The notes: generated by a model from the sequence alone, not told the origin. Shown: positions 1-8,205, numbered from the stretch's first letter. The stretch: 14,253 bases of DNA from Acidobacteriota bacterium (GCA_013362195.1 JABFWM010000110.1:1-14253), one strand, 5' to 3'. Translations and numbers: made by a program.

Positions 1-19
1 GCGGCGAAAGACCCGCCGC
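1..19 (-). terminator. Possible terminator hairpin of the left receptor gene (cut by window edge)
   Basis: GCGGCG (1-6) and CGCCGC (14-19) form a perfect 6-bp inverted repeat around a 7-nt loop, 32 nt past the stop codon of the minus-strand receptor. Any T-tract would lie outside the window, so this is only a candidate rho-independent terminator. Confidence 0.25.
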
Positions 20-50
20 GCCCCTGCAGATTACCCGATTGCGGGACGGC

Positions 51-3000
51 CTAGAAGGCGACCCGCACGCCGAAGCGGATCATCCGCTCCGGATAGTTGC
101 CGTTGACGCCGGTGATCTGCCCGAACGTGGCGGAGGTGAGGCTCCCTTGCGGGTTGCCCCACACGCCGTGATTCAGGATGTTCCCCGCTTCCATCCGTGC
201 CTCGAGCCGGCGCTGGGCGCCGAGCGGGAACGAGCGGAAGATCGAGAAGTCGAGGTTGTAGCCGCCCGGGCCGCGGAACTGATTGCGGCCCGTGTTGCCG
301 AAGCGAACGCCGGTCGGCTGGGCGAACGACGTCGTGTCGAACCACTTGCCAGCGGCGCCGATATTGCCGAGCACTTTGAAGTCGGCGACCTGGTCTGCCG
401 TCTGGGTGTTGCTCGGGGTGTTGAGCGCCGCGCCGTCGGCGGTGACGGTGAAGGGCGTCCCGCTGAAGACCGCGAGCACGCCATTGACCTGCCAGTCGTT
501 GACGATCGCACGCGCGATGTTGCCGTTGCCGTTGCTGGTCTGCCAGGGGAGGGAATACGCGAACCCCAACTGGAAATTGTGACGGCGATCGAAGCCGGCC
601 GGCGCGTAGTTGCGGGACAACTCGCTCGGCGTGTTCCAGTTCAGCGTCGCGCGTCCGTCGCTGTCGCTCTGGTTCATCGACTTGCTCAAGGTGTACGCGC
701 CCTTGAACAGCAGGCCGCGCGTGAACGGCTTGTTCAGCGCCACCTGCATCGACTGGTAGTTCGTCCGGAGCCGCGCGCCCCACGAATCGAGGCGAATGAT
801 GCGGCCGAGGCCAAAATACGGACGGCCCTGGTTGCCGGTCCCGAGCACCGTCGGCGCGTTGATGTCGATCGCCGCGTATCCGTTGGTGCCCTTCGCGCCC
901 ACGTACGCCACATCCACCGACGTATCGAACGGCAGCCGCCGCTCGAACGCCACGTTCCAGGTCTGGACGTAGCCGCGATCGATGTTGTCGATCTCGGGGG
1001 TGTATTCGGCGGCGCTGCGATCGAGCCGCACGCGGCCGGTGCTCTGATCGGGCGGGACGATGATCGGGATCCCCTGCGACAGCCGGCGCGAGAAACCGAA
1101 CGACTCGACGTTCGGGAAGCTCGCCGCGATCGTGATCGGGTAGTCGTTGTCGCCGCGGACGGCGCGCGCCCACGGGGTCGCGTTATAGGTGATGCCGTAG
1201 CCGGTGCGGAACACCGTCGCGTCGTTGAGGCGATAGATCGCGCCGAGACGCGGCGCCACGTTGTTCCAGGACATCTTCATCCCGTTGTTCTGCGGGTTTC
1301 CCCCCCGGCCGGCGATGAGGACGTCCAGGGTCGCGAGGTCGATCCGATCGACGCCACGGCCGTCCGCGCGGTGCATGATCGGGTACAACTCGTAACGCAC
1401 GCCGAGGTCGAACGTCAGCTTGTCGTTCGGCGTCCAGCGATCGCGCAGGTAGAGGGAGTGCTGCCACTCGCGCGCGGTCATCAGCTCGTTCTGGACGCTC
1501 TTGGAGGCCGTGCCGACGTAGCCGAGCAGGAACGACGCAAACTGGTTGTACAGGTTGCCGTTCTGTCCGCCGTTCAGGCGCGTCGTCCCGTTGTTGAAAT
1601 CGAAGCGTCCGCGCGGATTGCCGGTTTCCGGCTGCCAGTGATCGAGATAGAAGAAGTTCATCAGATATCCGCCGCGGATATCGTGACGGCCCTTCACCTT
1701 AGTGATGTTCGTGGCGAGCGAGTAGGTCCGCTCGTCGCGGAAGATCGGGTTCCAGCCGTCGCGATTGCCGAGCGCGCTGAAGCCGGTCTCGAACTGGGGG
1801 AAGCCCGCGTAGCGCTGATCGCCGGTGCCCTGATCGTTCGTCCCGGGGATGCCGAGGACGTCGAGGCCATAGTTGCCGGCCTGGAAATCGGGCCCGTAGA
1901 CGTGCTGATCCTGGCGGCCGAAGCCGAACGTGGTGTCCATCAGCAGTGTCGGAGACAGCGTCCAGGTCTGACCCGCCGTCGCCTGATAGACCTTGGTGAA
2001 CCCGCCGTCGCCCGACGAGTTCGGATCCGGACCGAGGTAGTTCGTCAGGTCGTCGACGACCGCGTTCATGTAGCTGAACTTCCCCCAGATCTGGTGGGCC
2101 GACGTGCGGTTCCAGTTCACCTTGCCGTCGTAGTTGTCGCGCGCGAACGTGCGATTCTCCTGGCGGCGGTAGTTGCTGGTCAGGCCTCCGAGTCCGATCC
2201 CCGGTGAGTTGGGCAGCGGGAACAGCTGGAGAATCTTGAGCGCAATCGGATCGAGCCGGTTGGCAGGGATGACGTTGTTCTCGAAGGGCGTGCGTCCGAC
2301 GCCGTTGGCCGTGCCGGTCTCGGGATCGTAAATCAGCTGCTGCGTGCCGCCGCTGTTGGTCGCCTGGCTGAAGTCGCCCGCACGGAGCCGGGCGTCGGGG
2401 ACGGTGAAGAGCGTGAACAGGCTCTGGCTGCGGCGGAACCCTTCGAACGATCCGAAGAAGAACACGTGGTTGCGGCTGATCGGCCCGCCCAGCGTGCCGC
2501 CGTAGGTATTGGCTTTCAGCGGCAGCTTCTGGGGCGTGTTGCCGGCGCCGAAAAACCGCGGCGTCGCGTTCAGCTTGTCGCTGTTGTAGAACTCGAAGCC
2601 CGATCCCCGGAAGTTGTTCGTCCCCGACTTGGTGATGACCGTGACCGCCGCGCCGCCCGCGTTCCCCTGCTCGGCGTCGAAGCTGCTCGTCGAGATGTTG
2701 ACGGTGTCGACGGTCTCCGCCGGCGAGATGTACATGTTGTGGTTCGGCAGCCAGATGTTCATGTTCGTGGCGCCGTCGGTGCGGGTCGTGTTGTTGGTGT
2801 TGACCTGCCCGTTCACGTTCGTCGCCAGCGAGCGCGCCGGCGTGTCGGTTTCGGCGTTGCCGAACGCCATCGGCGTCGTGCCCGGCACCAGGTTCATCAG
2901 CGCCTGATAATTGCGGAACCGGTTGAGCGGCATCGCCGTGATTTCGGCCGATTTCAGCTCGGTGTGGACGTCTGCCTTGTCCGTTTGCAGCAGCTGCGCT

Positions 3001-3395
3001 TCGGAGGCGACCGTAACCGTCTCCGTCAGCGTGCCGACTTCGAGCGTGACGTCGACGCGGCTGATCTGGCCGATCGTGACGGGGACGTTCGAGCGGACCG
3101 ATTCACGGAATCCAGTGAGCGAAATCTTGACGTCGTACTGCCCGGGCAGCACGTTCGCGAGGGTGTAGTTCCCCTCGCCGTTCGTCGTCGTTTCGCGTGT
3201 GAGATTGGTGTCCTTGCTGACGATGGTGACGGTGGCGCCGGGGACGCTGGCCCCCTGCGCATCTTTCACCACGCCGACAACGCTGCCGTAGAGAATCTGC
3301 CCAATGGCGGGGGGCGCCATGAGAACAATGATCCATAGGGAAAAAACACCGACGAGCACACGAGGGCTCGTCCGACGAAAGCGACACTCGCCCAC
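51..3395 (-). CDS. Oar-like TonB-dependent outer-membrane receptor (left paralogue)
   Basis: Predicted outer-membrane beta-barrel receptor that would import or bind a large substrate using TonB energy; the substrate is unknown. The start chosen is the GTG at 3395, because GAAGGAGG lies 5 nt upstream of it (3401-3408 on the plus strand); a GTG 45 nt further out (3440) keeps the frame open but lacks this site. From 3395 the protein has 1114 residues: a signal peptide (basic FRR, hydrophobic core, end near Gly-Gln at about 33), a carboxypeptidase-regulatory-like domain at about 35-120 (YGSVVGVVKDAQG, PGATVT, GNYTLANVLPGQYDV), a plug-like region at about 145-260 (NYQALMNLVPG, VITKSGTNNFRG) and a long barrel ending in VRVAF, with the terminal Phe usual for barrel insertion. 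It is paralogous to the receptor at 3845-7147 and divergent from it. Family assignment is firm; substrate, and even transport as opposed to adhesion, is not known for most Oar-type proteins. Confidence 0.93.
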   Translation of the reverse strand: MGECRFRRTSPRVLVGVFSLWIIVLMAPPAIGQILYGSVVGVVKDAQGASVPGATVTIVSKDTNLTRETTTNGEGNYTLANVLPGQYDVKISLTGFRESVRSNVPVTIGQISRVDVTLEVGTLTETVTVASEAQLLQTDKADVHTELKSAEITAMPLNRFRNYQALMNLVPGTTPMAFGNAETDTPARSLATNVNGQVNTNNTTRTDGATNMNIWLPNHNMYISPAETVDTVNISTSSFDAEQGNAGGAAVTVITKSGTNNFRGSGFEFYNSDKLNATPRFFGAGNTPQKLPLKANTYGGTLGGPISRNHVFFFGSFEGFRRSQSLFTLFTVPDARLRAGDFSQATNSGGTQQLIYDPETGTANGVGRTPFENNVIPANRLDPIALKILQLFPLPNSPGIGLGGLTSNYRRQENRTFARDNYDGKVNWNRTSAHQIWGKFSYMNAVVDDLTNYLGPDPNSSGDGGFTKVYQATAGQTWTLSPTLLMDTTFGFGRQDQHVYGPDFQAGNYGLDVLGIPGTNDQGTGDQRYAGFPQFETGFSALGNRDGWNPIFRDERTYSLATNITKVKGRHDIRGGYLMNFFYLDHWQPETGNPRGRFDFNNGTTRLNGGQNGNLYNQFASFLLGYVGTASKSVQNELMTAREWQHSLYLRDRWTPNDKLTFDLGVRYELYPIMHRADGRGVDRIDLATLDVLIAGRGGNPQNNGMKMSWNNVAPRLGAIYRLNDATVFRTGYGITYNATPWARAVRGDNDYPITIAASFPNVESFGFSRRLSQGIPIIVPPDQSTGRVRLDRSAAEYTPEIDNIDRGYVQTWNVAFERRLPFDTSVDVAYVGAKGTNGYAAIDINAPTVLGTGNQGRPYFGLGRIIRLDSWGARLRTNYQSMQVALNKPFTRGLLFKGAYTLSKSMNQSDSDGRATLNWNTPSELSRNYAPAGFDRRHNFQLGFAYSLPWQTSNGNGNIARAIVNDWQVNGVLAVFSGTPFTVTADGAALNTPSNTQTADQVADFKVLGNIGAAGKWFDTTSFAQPTGVRFGNTGRNQFRGPGGYNLDFSIFRSFPLGAQRRLEARMEAGNILNHGVWGNPQGSLTSATFGQITGVNGNYPERMIRFGVRVAF

Positions 3396-3400
3396 AGACT

Positions 3401-3408
3401 CCTCCTTC
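3401..3408 (-). promoter_or_regulatory. Shine-Dalgarno that fixes the GTG start of the left receptor
   Basis: On the minus strand GAAGGAGG is followed by AGTCT-type spacing and then GTG at 3395. The site lies inside the longer open frame from 3440, so it argues that the first 15 codons of that frame are leader and not protein. Confidence 0.7.
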
Positions 3409-3474
3409 TCCGAGAGTCGAGATACGCGCGCGTACGTCACCAGAACCGGCGGTGGGGACGGACCGTGAGAAGTG

Positions 3475-3503
3475 GTTATACGCCTCTCAGGATCCGATTA
3501 CAA
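3475..3503 (-). promoter_or_regulatory. Sigma70-type promoter of the left receptor
   Basis: Read on the minus strand: TTGTAA (3503-3498), a 17-nt spacer, then TATAAC (3480-3475). This matches 4 of 6 and 5 of 6 consensus positions with ideal spacing. Transcription would start near 3468, giving a leader of about 70 nt before the GTG at 3395. Confidence 0.6.
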
Positions 3504-3525
3504 GGGTAACGATGCCGGCAATTCT

Positions 3526-3546
3526 GCAAATTTGCTCGAAATTTGC
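3526..3546. promoter_or_regulatory. Perfect 8-bp inverted repeat, candidate operator
   Basis: GCAAATTT (3526-3533) and AAATTTGC (3539-3546) flank a 5-bp spacer. The repeat ends 22 bp upstream of the -35 box of the left receptor promoter, roughly positions -58 to -78 from its expected start, a usual place for an activator. AT-rich arms stand out in this GC-rich DNA. The regulator is unknown. Confidence 0.45.
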
Positions 3547-3775
3547 CCTGATTTGGAGACATTCCCGCCCGGGTATCCGGTCCGCCAGCGCCGAAATTGA
3601 ACAGTACTTACTAAAAGGACGGCGTCAATCGCCGCTGCGTGCGGAGAGGCGGGGAGGTGCGAGGCGACCGCCTGAAGCTTCGTGGCCGAGGGCTGCGATT
3701 TCAGGACCTCCGTCCGTTTCGGGTGGCCTCAGCGACGCGCGGCGGTCATCGGCCGCCTCCAAAAAGGCGCCCCGC

Positions 3776-3804
3776 TGGTGACGAAGTACCTATGGTGCAA
3801 TAAT
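3776..3804 (+). promoter_or_regulatory. Weak promoter candidate for the right receptor
   Basis: TGGTGA (3776-3781), a 17-nt spacer and AATAAT (3799-3804). The -10 box is close to consensus (5 of 6) but the -35 box is poor (3 of 6). The leader would be about 34 nt, ending in AGGAGGAG (3829-3836), 8 nt before the ATG at 3845. Confidence 0.3.
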
Positions 3805-3844
3805 AACGGCGCTAAAACGGAAAACCCCAGGAGGAGATGCATCG

Positions 3845-6800
3845 ATGACTCATTGGAGAAGAGTCCTGGCGGCGGTCCTGGTGACGGCCGCAATGATGTG
3901 GGCACCGGCCCATGCCAGCAGCCAGGCGCTGTACGGGTCCATCGTCGGCACGGTCGCCGACGCACAGGGAGGTGTAGTGCCGGGGGTGACCCTGGTGGCT
4001 ACGAATACGGGTACTGGACTGCGCGTGGAAACGGTCTCGGATGAATCCGGCAACTACACGTTCCGTAATCTGCTGCCGGGCACGTACGACTTGACGGCGA
4101 CGCTCTCCGGGTTCCGCGAGCACGCGCAGAAGGGCATTCCCGTCGCGGCTGGCGATCCGGTTCGCATCAACATCAATCTCGCGCTGGGCGCGATGACCGA
4201 GCGCGTCGAAGTCACGACCGATGCGACGCTGCTCAAGACCGAGAAGGCAGACCTCAGCACGACGCTGACGTCCGAGGAAATCACGAACCTTCCGACCAAT
4301 CAATATCGGAACTACCAGGCCCTCATCAATCTGGTCCCCGGTGCCACCCCCGCGCAGTTCCAGAACGCGGAAATCGACACGCCGGGACGCTCGCTCCGCA
4401 CCTGGGTGAACGGCACCCAGCCGAACAGCAACGCGACCCGCATCGATGGCGCGGTGTCGGTGAACATCTGGCTGCCGCACCACGTGGGCTACGTGCAGCC
4501 GGCCGAGACGATCGAAACCGTCAACATGGCCACGAACAACTTCGACGCGGACCTCGGCATGGCCGGCGGCGCCGCGACGACGGTCGTCACCAAGTCGGGG
4601 ACCAACGAGCTGAAAGGCTCCGCGTTCGAGTTCCACAACCGCGACGAGTTCAACGCGAACTCGCTGTTCAACAACGCGAACGGCATCCGGAAGTCGCCGC
4701 TCAACCGCAACATCTACGGCGGCACGCTCGGCGGTCCGATCCAGCGCAACAAGGTCTTCTACTTCGGCTCGTGGGAGCGTTTCCAGGATCGGCGCGGCTT
4801 CACGCAGACCTTCGGCGTCCCGACCGAGCGGATGCGCACCGGCGATTTCTCCGAAGTCGCGGCGGCGTACGCGAACTTCCGGCTGTTCAACCCGTTCACC
4901 GGCAGTGGCGGCGTCGGCCGCGGCGAGTTCGCAGGGTTCCAGGTTCCCTCGAACCTCATCGATCCGATCGCGCTCAAGGTGATGCAGCAGTACTTCCCGC
5001 TGCCCAACACCACCGCGGACCTGAACTCGAACCAGATCCACGATGACTACCGGATCGCACGGACGACGCGGGTCAATCGTGACAACTACGACCTGAAGCT
5101 CACGTGGCAGCGCTCGGCCGCCCACCAGGTCTGGGGCAAGCTGGGCGTGCTCAACGCGAACGTCGAGGACAATTTCGTCCTCGGATTCGATCGCGGCAGC
5201 ATCGGCGACACGCGCGTCTACGTCGGCACGGTCGGCCACACCTGGACGCTCAGCCCGACGATGGTGCTCGACGGCAACTTCGGCGTCGACATCCAGAACC
5301 AGACGGTGACGGGGCCGGACTTCGGCGAGAACCTCGGGCTGAACCTCGGCATCCGCGGGACCAATGGCTCCGACGTTCGCCAGAGCGGCCTGCCCTACAT
5401 CGGCGCCGGCTACGATACGGGCCTGACGCCGAACTGGATGCCGCTCTTCCGCAAGGAGCGCAGCTACACGTTCAGCTCCGCGCTCACCAAGGTGATCCCG
5501 AAGCACGAACTGCGCTTCGGCGTCGACGTCGTGCGCCATGAACTCAATCACATTCAGGCGGAGTTCGGCGGCAACGGCGGCGTGCGCGGCCAGTTGACGT
5601 TCAGCGGCAACACCACCGGCGCGTTGAACTACACGCCGCTGCTGTGGAACAACTTCGCGGGCTTCCTGCTCGGCCTCCAGACCTTCCAGGGCAAGGACGT
5701 GCAGACCGAGGAGATGACCGGCCGCGAGTGGCAGAGCGCCGTCTACGTGCGCGATCGCTGGACGCTGAACAAGAAGACGACGGTCAGCGCCGGGGTGCGC
5801 ATGGAGTACTACCCGCTGATGACGCGCAAGGATCGCGGCATCGAGCGGCTCGACTACAGCACGTATGAAGTGCTGATTGGCGGCCTCGGCGGCGTGCCCA
5901 AGGACGTGGGCATCGATCTCAAGACGCTGTACTTCGCTCCGCGCCTCGGGATTGCGCACCGCCTCACCGACAATACGGTCGTCCGCGCCGGCTACGGCCG
6001 CACGATCAATCCGCTCCCGTGGTCCCGTCCGATGCGGGGGTCGTTTCCGCAGGACATCTTCTTCAATCGGTCGGCGGACCAGTTCCAGTGGCTGGGGACG
6101 CTCGCGCAGGGCATCGATCCGGTGCCGGTTCCGGACATCAGCTCGGGCCGTGTGAAGCTGCCGCAGGGCGTCTTCATGCGCTCGCCGAACCCGACTAACG
6201 TCGATCGCGGCATCATCCAGCAGTGGAACGTCGCCTACGAGTTCCGCATGCCGTGGGATGTCGTGACGGAAGTCGCGTACGTGGGCACTGCGACCGACGG
6301 CGGCTACGCCGATCTGAACATCAATTACGGCGAGCCGGGCGGCGGCAACGCGTCGCGCAAGCTGTTCGCGCTCGCGGGCACGACCGCGGTGAACGACTGG
6401 GCGTCGCGGACGAAGAGCCGGTACCACGGTCTGCAGGTGTCGCTGAATCGTCCGTTCCAGGGCGGCCTCGCGCTGAAGGGCGCCTACACCCTCAGCCGGG
6501 CCAGGAACATGGCGGACGAGGACGGCTGGGTCGGCCTCGATTACAACAACCCGATCGTGTACGACCTGAACTACTCGCTGGCGGGCTTCGATCGCACGCA
6601 CGTCTTCCAGATGGGCGCGATCTACGACCTGCCGTACAAGAACCGCGAGGGTGTCGTGGGCGCGGTGCTGGGCGGCTGGCAGATGAACGGCATCTTCGCC
6701 GCGTTCTCGGGCACGCCGTACTCGATCGGCGGCTCGAACAACGCGCTGAACTGCCCGTCGTGCGGCGCGGTCCGCATCAACGTGAACGGCGACGTCAAGC

Positions 6801-7147
6801 CGACCGGCGCGGTGGGCTCGAGCACGGAGCCGTACTACGCGGTCGATCTCTTCTCGCAGCCGACGGGCATTGGGCGGGAGGGGTTCGGCAACAGCGGCCG
6901 CAACCGCTTCCGTCGTCCCCCGGTATGGAACGCGGACTTCTCGCTGTTCAAGTACTTCACGATTGGCCGCGTCCGTCCCGAACTGCGGATCGAGGCGGCG
7001 AACGTGTTCAACCACCCGAACTGGGGCGCGCCGGTGACCTCGTTCACCGCGAACAACTTCATGCGGTTCACGCCGGGCGCCGCCGACAACGCGACGAACA
7101 CGCCGGGTGCGCGCCGCGTGCAGGTCGGCCTGCGCCTTCAGTTCTAA
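3845..7147 (+). CDS. Oar-like TonB-dependent outer-membrane receptor (right paralogue)
   Basis: A 1100-residue outer-membrane receptor of the same type as the one at 51-3395. The ATG at 3845 is supported by AGGAGGAG 8 nt upstream. Order of parts: signal peptide (MTHWRR, hydrophobic core, AHA-S end, about 1-26); carboxypeptidase-regulatory-like domain at about 30-113 (GSIVGTVADAQG, GNYTFRNLLPGTYDL); plug-like region at about 130-250 (NYQALINLVPGATP, VVTKSGTNELKG); then a barrel ending in LRLQF. Near the C-terminus a CPSC motif (970-973) lies where the left paralogue has no cysteine; it is likely in an exposed loop and may form a disulfide. The gene ends before a strong terminator at 7199-7234 and so is probably transcribed alone. 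The ligand cannot be read from the sequence; the GH95 gene downstream makes a glycan possible, but the terminator argues against one operon. Confidence 0.94.
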   Translation: MTHWRRVLAAVLVTAAMMWAPAHASSQALYGSIVGTVADAQGGVVPGVTLVATNTGTGLRVETVSDESGNYTFRNLLPGTYDLTATLSGFREHAQKGIPVAAGDPVRININLALGAMTERVEVTTDATLLKTEKADLSTTLTSEEITNLPTNQYRNYQALINLVPGATPAQFQNAEIDTPGRSLRTWVNGTQPNSNATRIDGAVSVNIWLPHHVGYVQPAETIETVNMATNNFDADLGMAGGAATTVVTKSGTNELKGSAFEFHNRDEFNANSLFNNANGIRKSPLNRNIYGGTLGGPIQRNKVFYFGSWERFQDRRGFTQTFGVPTERMRTGDFSEVAAAYANFRLFNPFTGSGGVGRGEFAGFQVPSNLIDPIALKVMQQYFPLPNTTADLNSNQIHDDYRIARTTRVNRDNYDLKLTWQRSAAHQVWGKLGVLNANVEDNFVLGFDRGSIGDTRVYVGTVGHTWTLSPTMVLDGNFGVDIQNQTVTGPDFGENLGLNLGIRGTNGSDVRQSGLPYIGAGYDTGLTPNWMPLFRKERSYTFSSALTKVIPKHELRFGVDVVRHELNHIQAEFGGNGGVRGQLTFSGNTTGALNYTPLLWNNFAGFLLGLQTFQGKDVQTEEMTGREWQSAVYVRDRWTLNKKTTVSAGVRMEYYPLMTRKDRGIERLDYSTYEVLIGGLGGVPKDVGIDLKTLYFAPRLGIAHRLTDNTVVRAGYGRTINPLPWSRPMRGSFPQDIFFNRSADQFQWLGTLAQGIDPVPVPDISSGRVKLPQGVFMRSPNPTNVDRGIIQQWNVAYEFRMPWDVVTEVAYVGTATDGGYADLNINYGEPGGGNASRKLFALAGTTAVNDWASRTKSRYHGLQVSLNRPFQGGLALKGAYTLSRARNMADEDGWVGLDYNNPIVYDLNYSLAGFDRTHVFQMGAIYDLPYKNREGVVGAVLGGWQMNGIFAAFSGTPYSIGGSNNALNCPSCGAVRINVNGDVKPTGAVGSSTEPYYAVDLFSQPTGIGREGFGNSGRNRFRRPPVWNADFSLFKYFTIGRVRPELRIEAANVFNHPNWGAPVTSFTANNFMRFTPGAADNATNTPGARRVQVGLRLQF

Positions 7148-7148
7148 A

Positions 7149-7191
7149 GGGCTCAAGGCTCAGGGCTCAGAGCTTACGGGCTCACGGGCTT
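7149..7191. repeat. Degenerate GGCTCA heptamer tract
   Basis: Directly after the receptor stop codon there are three tandem heptamers, GGGCTCA, AGGCTCA, GGGCTCA (7149-7169). Three less regular units follow (GAGCTTAC, GGGCTCAC, GGGCTT). It is too short and has no spacers, so it is not a CRISPR array. It may be a slippage-prone microsatellite between stop codon and terminator. Confidence 0.75.
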
Positions 7192-7198
7192 GCAGGGC

Positions 7199-7234
7199 GG
7201 GGCGGACCCTTTCGGGTTCGCCCCGTTTTGTTTT
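7199..7234 (+). terminator. Rho-independent terminator of the right receptor
   Basis: GGGGCGGACCC (7199-7209) pairs with GGGTTCGCCCC (7214-7224) over 11 bp including one G-T pair, with a TTTC loop. It is followed by GTTTTGTTTT (7225-7234). This is a textbook terminator 51 nt after the receptor stop. Confidence 0.9.
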
Positions 7235-7260
7235 CCGCCGGGTCTCTCCGTTGCCCGTAG

Positions 7261-7280
7261 GCCGGGTCTTCAGACCCGGC
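7261..7280. repeat. REP-like palindrome
   Basis: GCCGGGTCT and AGACCCGGC form 9-bp arms around a 2-nt centre (8-bp stem with TTCA loop as RNA). It is preceded by GTAG and followed by GTCACGC. It has no T-tract, so it is not the terminator. It looks like the short dispersed intergenic palindromes (REP-like elements) of many bacterial genomes, but only one copy is in this window. Confidence 0.5.
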
Positions 7281-7345
7281 GTCACGCGCGCAAGCTTCCG
7301 ATCCAGAATAGACGTCCGGCAACCCGCAACCGATTCCCCGCACGC

Positions 7346-8194
7346 ATGGACGTTTACCTCGTCGACGGCACCTACGAACTGTTCCGCCATTACCACGCGC
7401 TGCCGTCGGCGCGTGACGTCGACGGACGCGAAGTGGCCGCGGTCCGGGGCGTTGTCGCGTCCATCCTCGGCATGATCAATCGCGGCGCGACGTATATCGC
7501 GGTCGCGACCGACCACGTCGTCGAGTCGTTCCGCAACGATCTCTGGCCCGGGTACAAGACCAGCGCGGGCGTCGAGGCGGATCTGCTGGCTCAGTTCCCG
7601 CTGCTCGAGGAAGCGCTGGCGGCGCTCGGCGTGGCCGTCTGGCCGATGGTGGAGTTCGAGGCCGACGATGCATTGGCCGCCGGAGCGGCACGCGCGGCGC
7701 TGGAGCCGAGCGTCGATCGCATCGTCATCTGCACGCCGGACAAGGATCTTGCGCAGTGCGTGCGCGGTACCCGCGTCGTTCAGTTGAATCGCCGCACCGA
7801 CACGACTCGTGACGAGCGGCAGGTCGTCGAAAAGTTCGGTGTGCCGCCCGCGTCGATCCCCGACTACCTTGCCCTCGTCGGCGATGCGGCCGACGGGTAT
7901 CCGGGCTTGCCGGGATGGGGCGCCAAATCCGCCGCGGCCGTCCTCGCGCGGTTCAATCATCTCGAGCAGATCCCCGGCGACTGGCGCACGTGGTCCGTCA
8001 ATGCGCTCAATCCGGCGCGTCTTGCGTCGACGCTGGACCAGCAGCGCAACGACGCCTTCCTGTTCCGCCAGCTCGCGACCCTCCGCACCGACATCGATCT
8101 CTTCGACAGCGTCGACGATCTCCGCTGGCAGGGGCCGACTCCGGCGTTTGCCGAGATCGGCAAGCGATTCGACGCCGCCGTCATCAGCCGGTAA
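7346..8194 (+). CDS. Stand-alone 5'-3' exonuclease (PIN/FEN-like, Pol I N-terminal type)
   Basis: A 282-residue single-domain homologue of the 5'-nuclease part of DNA polymerase I, which removes RNA primers and flaps in replication and repair. The expected carboxylate cluster is present: D7 (VDGTYELFRHYHA), D56, E105-A-D107-D108, TPDKDL with D132 and D134, and D180/D183 in GDAADGYPGLPGWGAKSAA, the helix-3-turn-helix that grips DNA. YK at 70-71 matches the usual LxPxYK element. The ATG at 7346 is chosen because the frame upstream runs through the terminator and the REP-like palindrome and has no nuclease similarity. No clear Shine-Dalgarno is visible. The polymerase and 3'-5' domains are absent, so it is a separate nuclease, not a broken Pol I. 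It ends 11 nt before the GH95 start and is probably cotranscribed with it, an odd pairing with no obvious shared function. Confidence 0.9.
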   Translation: MDVYLVDGTYELFRHYHALPSARDVDGREVAAVRGVVASILGMINRGATYIAVATDHVVESFRNDLWPGYKTSAGVEADLLAQFPLLEEALAALGVAVWPMVEFEADDALAAGAARAALEPSVDRIVICTPDKDLAQCVRGTRVVQLNRRTDTTRDERQVVEKFGVPPASIPDYLALVGDAADGYPGLPGWGAKSAAAVLARFNHLEQIPGDWRTWSVNALNPARLASTLDQQRNDAFLFRQLATLRTDIDLFDSVDDLRWQGPTPAFAEIGKRFDAAVISR

Positions 8195-8205
8195 TATCCC
8201 GTTTC

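Larger units (their letters stand above)
3409..3844. other. Divergent intergenic region between the two receptors
   Basis: About 450 bp without a convincing gene, and less GC-rich in its left half than the flanking genes. It contains a sigma70-like promoter for the left receptor, a perfect 8-bp inverted repeat, a weaker promoter candidate for the right receptor, and several GC-rich inverted repeats. Among these, GGCGG (3741-3745) can pair with CCGCC (3753-3757), and CGCCT (3754-3758) can pair with AGGCG (3765-3769); the two pairings exclude each other. Short open frames here show no recognisable protein and no good ribosome site. Confidence 0.6.

Noticed and set aside
3452..3781. Small plus-strand gene in the divergent gap
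   Set aside because: It runs across the promoter and inverted repeat, has no Shine-Dalgarno and no recognisable protein features.
3812..7156. A 1114-codon open frame antisense to the whole right receptor, and a 722-codon frame at 39-2207 (plus) antisense to the left one
   Set aside because: Their translations are rich in Arg, Ala, Val and His with no domain, signal or ribosome site. Such frames arise because GC-rich third positions remove stop codons from the opposite strand. The receptor frames show clear family motifs.
7149..7191. Heptamer tract as a small CRISPR array
   Set aside because: Units are 7-8 nt with no spacers and no cas genes nearby.
7190..7345. N-terminal extension of the exonuclease from a TTG at 7190
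   Set aside because: It would run through the terminator stem, T-tract and REP-like palindrome, and the extra residues show no nuclease similarity. The family's own start (hydrophobic strand with VDG) begins at the ATG at 7346.
7915..8205. Earlier start of the GH95 frame overlapping the exonuclease
   Set aside because: The extra 97 codons lie in another frame of a well-supported gene and would bury the signal peptide.
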